Assembly (NCBI RefSeq): GCF_965363235.1
Contig: NC_134844.1
Location: 15,978,646-16,042,645, forward strand
Reading direction: 5' to 3'
Length of the DNA: 64,000 bases
Origin: Mytilus galloprovincialis
Taxonomy: Eukaryota; Mollusca; Bivalvia; Mytilida; Mytilidae
Shown here: positions 63,701 to 64,000 of the stretch, in pieces
How positions within the stretch are numbered: the first letter of the stretch is position 1
Layout: each line of letters starts with the position of its first letter
The notes under the pieces: model-generated
Told to the model about the DNA's origin: nothing
The model's input: the letters and a program-made list of their open reading frames with translations, nothing else
The model's database searches: none
Translations under genes and position numbers: made by a program

Positions 63701-64000
63701 AATGGAACTTATAATTATTTCAATAGATATAAACCATCATGAACCATGTAAACAATTCACAAAAGTCTCATGAAAATTTTTGAAAAGCATTTTTGAGTTA
63801 CCATGGTTACTGTCTAAATTGTTGACAAAGAAAGAAGAGACCATAATACTTCCCAGCTTTAAAGATAAAAACCTGACATCTTCAACATGCAGTATAAATA
63901 TACCATATTTTTCATTGTTTGATTAAACTTACCTGCTAGATTTTTAGCCTTATTGGTTTGTACATGCCCAATGAAATGCCATTTAATTTCTCTGCAGATG
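51542..64000 (-). CDS. PLPBP: Pyridoxal phosphate homeostasis protein, partial gene (last 5 exons)
   Basis: Minus-strand exons are 63933-64000 (continuing beyond the edge), 63213-63347, 62266-62408, 61359-61457 and 51542-51757, all GT-AG with matching phases. The protein is the YggS/PROSC family: a PLP-binding, catalytically silent alanine-racemase-fold TIM barrel that controls free PLP and amino-acid balance in cytosol and mitochondria. Diagnostic text: EIKWHFIGHVQTNKAKNL, IPNLYMCETVHSEKLAKKLN, LKVLVQVNTSREE, FKGLMTIGSFDHS, VEDIELSMGMSHDYEHA, and IELGSTNVRVGSTIFGARD. MGMS, GSTNVRxGS and FG-R form the phosphate-binding end of the barrel. The PLP-binding lysine lies in N-terminal exons outside the window. 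After FGARD there is an acidic Gln/Glu-rich tail of about 50 residues, longer than in vertebrates. The last intron holds the giant exon/donor array. Confidence 0.92.
51758..52671 (-). other. PLPBP last intron, 3' part
   Basis: It holds a repeat of the ACGAAATTAAAAACCAC type (51785-51995, related to 46225-46400) and family-C fragments in tandem (52040-52610). No exon. Confidence 0.55.
52831..54284. mobile_element. Inverted-repeat DNA element (1.45 kb) inserted in the PLPBP array
   Basis: The ends AGGCAGATTCCAAA and TTTGGAATCTGCCT are inverted, and similarity continues a few bases (AAGAAA / TTTCTT). Removing the element and one copy of the flanking CA restores a normal array unit (GTAGT-CA-TGTGAC), so the insertion came after the array formed. 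The interior carries its own short tandem repeat (53215-53520) and inverted GTTAGCAAC / GTTGCTAAC motifs. No transposase frame. Confidence 0.75.
53215..53520 (+). repeat. Short tandem repeat inside the element
   Basis: About ten irregular units of 25-33 bp, each with GTTGCTAACATAA then TTTGACRGAC. Single copies in both orientations lie elsewhere in the element (about 52990-53060, 53670-53725, 53860-53885). Confidence 0.75.
61359..61457 (-). CDS. PLPBP: PLPBP penultimate exon
   Basis: Acceptor TTTATTTCAG, 99 nt, phase 0/0, donor GTAAGTAT. It encodes KLLKCRDDVCRRCNLK, then VEDIELSMGMSHDYEHA. ELSMGMSxDxxHA is the family signature around the PLP phosphate. The second half of this exon is the array seed. 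The next exon resumes IELGSTN, as in other animals. Confidence 0.93.
61458..62265 (-). other. PLPBP intron
   Basis: It contains a repeat shared with 49360-49450 (61533-61612, GGGGAATGTGCCAAAGAGAC). The rest is AT-rich with nothing recognised, including the 79-aa frame at 61628-61867. Confidence 0.55.
62266..62408 (-). CDS. PLPBP: PLPBP exon (NTS-EE to NPDF segment)
   Basis: Acceptor TATTTTTCAG, 143 nt, donor GTAAGT, phase 1/0. It encodes NKNGVSTSKVSDLVNLIRTK, then CTELEFKGLMTIGSFDHSLA, then DGVNPDFV. LEFxGLMTIG is a hallmark barrel strand of the family. Confidence 0.93.
62409..63212 (-). other. PLPBP intron with an inverted family-E repeat
   Basis: 62870-63145 is the reverse complement of repeat family E (ACCTTGACCAAAAACTTAAA, CCTGAAGCGGGACAGACGGG, TGTAGGTGGGGCATAAAA). 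The rest is unremarkable. Confidence 0.65.
63213..63347 (-). CDS. PLPBP: PLPBP exon (IPNLYMCETVHS to NTSREE)
   Basis: Acceptor CTTTTAAAG, 135 nt, donor GTAAGT, phase 1/1. It encodes AIPNLYMCETVHSEKLAKKL, then NKELEKAGKTEKLKVLVQVN, then TSREE. Confidence 0.93.
63348..63932 (-). other. PLPBP intron
   Basis: AT-rich, with a short (AT)n tract at about 63605-63618. Nothing else is seen. Confidence 0.5.
63933..64000 (-). CDS. PLPBP: PLPBP exon, cut by the window edge
   Basis: Reads ICREIKWHFIGHVQTNKAKN, then LA plus G, before a GTAAGT donor. EIKWHFIGHxQ is the family's second signature. The exon's 5' end and the PLP-lysine exons lie beyond position 64000. Confidence 0.93.

Overview
The window is nuclear DNA of a bivalve mollusc, most likely a mussel of the genus Mytilus. 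It is AT-rich, its genes are split into short exons with GT-AG introns, and it is full of interspersed repeats I recognise as typical of mussel genomes. That species call rests on recognition by eye, not on a search.

Layout. (1) 1-12.2 kb, minus strand: a four-exon gene for a small cysteine/tyrosine-rich, single-pass membrane protein (CYYR1/Shisa-like). A second, paralogous first exon at 1156-1192 shows the gene is tandemly duplicated, with the rest of the paralogue off the left edge. (2) 12.2-18.0 kb: intergenic region with repeats, hairpins and a CGTACG-rich inverted-repeat element. (3) 17982-45161, plus strand: a complete 13-exon gene for origin recognition complex subunit 2 (ORC2), 568 codons, all exon phases consistent. 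Its introns hold many transposable elements (hAT-like with an 8-bp target duplication, Harbinger-like with a TAA duplication, piggyBac-like in TTAA, several foldback elements). (4) 45.2-51.5 kb: intergenic, convergent with the next gene, repeats only. (5) 51542-64000, minus strand: the last five exons of a pyridoxal-phosphate homeostasis protein gene (PLPBP/YggS family), whose 5' part lies beyond the right edge.

The most unusual thing is a shared pattern in four introns of two unrelated genes. In each case a minisatellite begins at an exon's 3' end, and its unit is the last bases of that exon plus the 5' splice site and the first bases of the intron. There are about 11 copies (76-bp unit) in ORC2 intron 8, about 25 (77-79 bp) in ORC2 intron 10, about 8 (46 bp) in ORC2 intron 11, and about 110 (65 bp) in the PLPBP intron at 52.7-61.4 kb. 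A single duplication of the same kind in the CYYR1-like gene made a 51-nt, phase-compatible mini-exon. All tandem arrays of this size that lie outside recognisable mobile elements, apart from a degenerate one at 10.3-11.2 kb, are of this type. The shared variants inside the exon-derived parts fall mostly on third codon positions. The introns have therefore grown by repeated copying of exon/donor junctions, and the transcripts carry dozens to more than a hundred consensus 5' splice sites.

No rRNA, tRNA, CRISPR or bacterial-type operon is visible.
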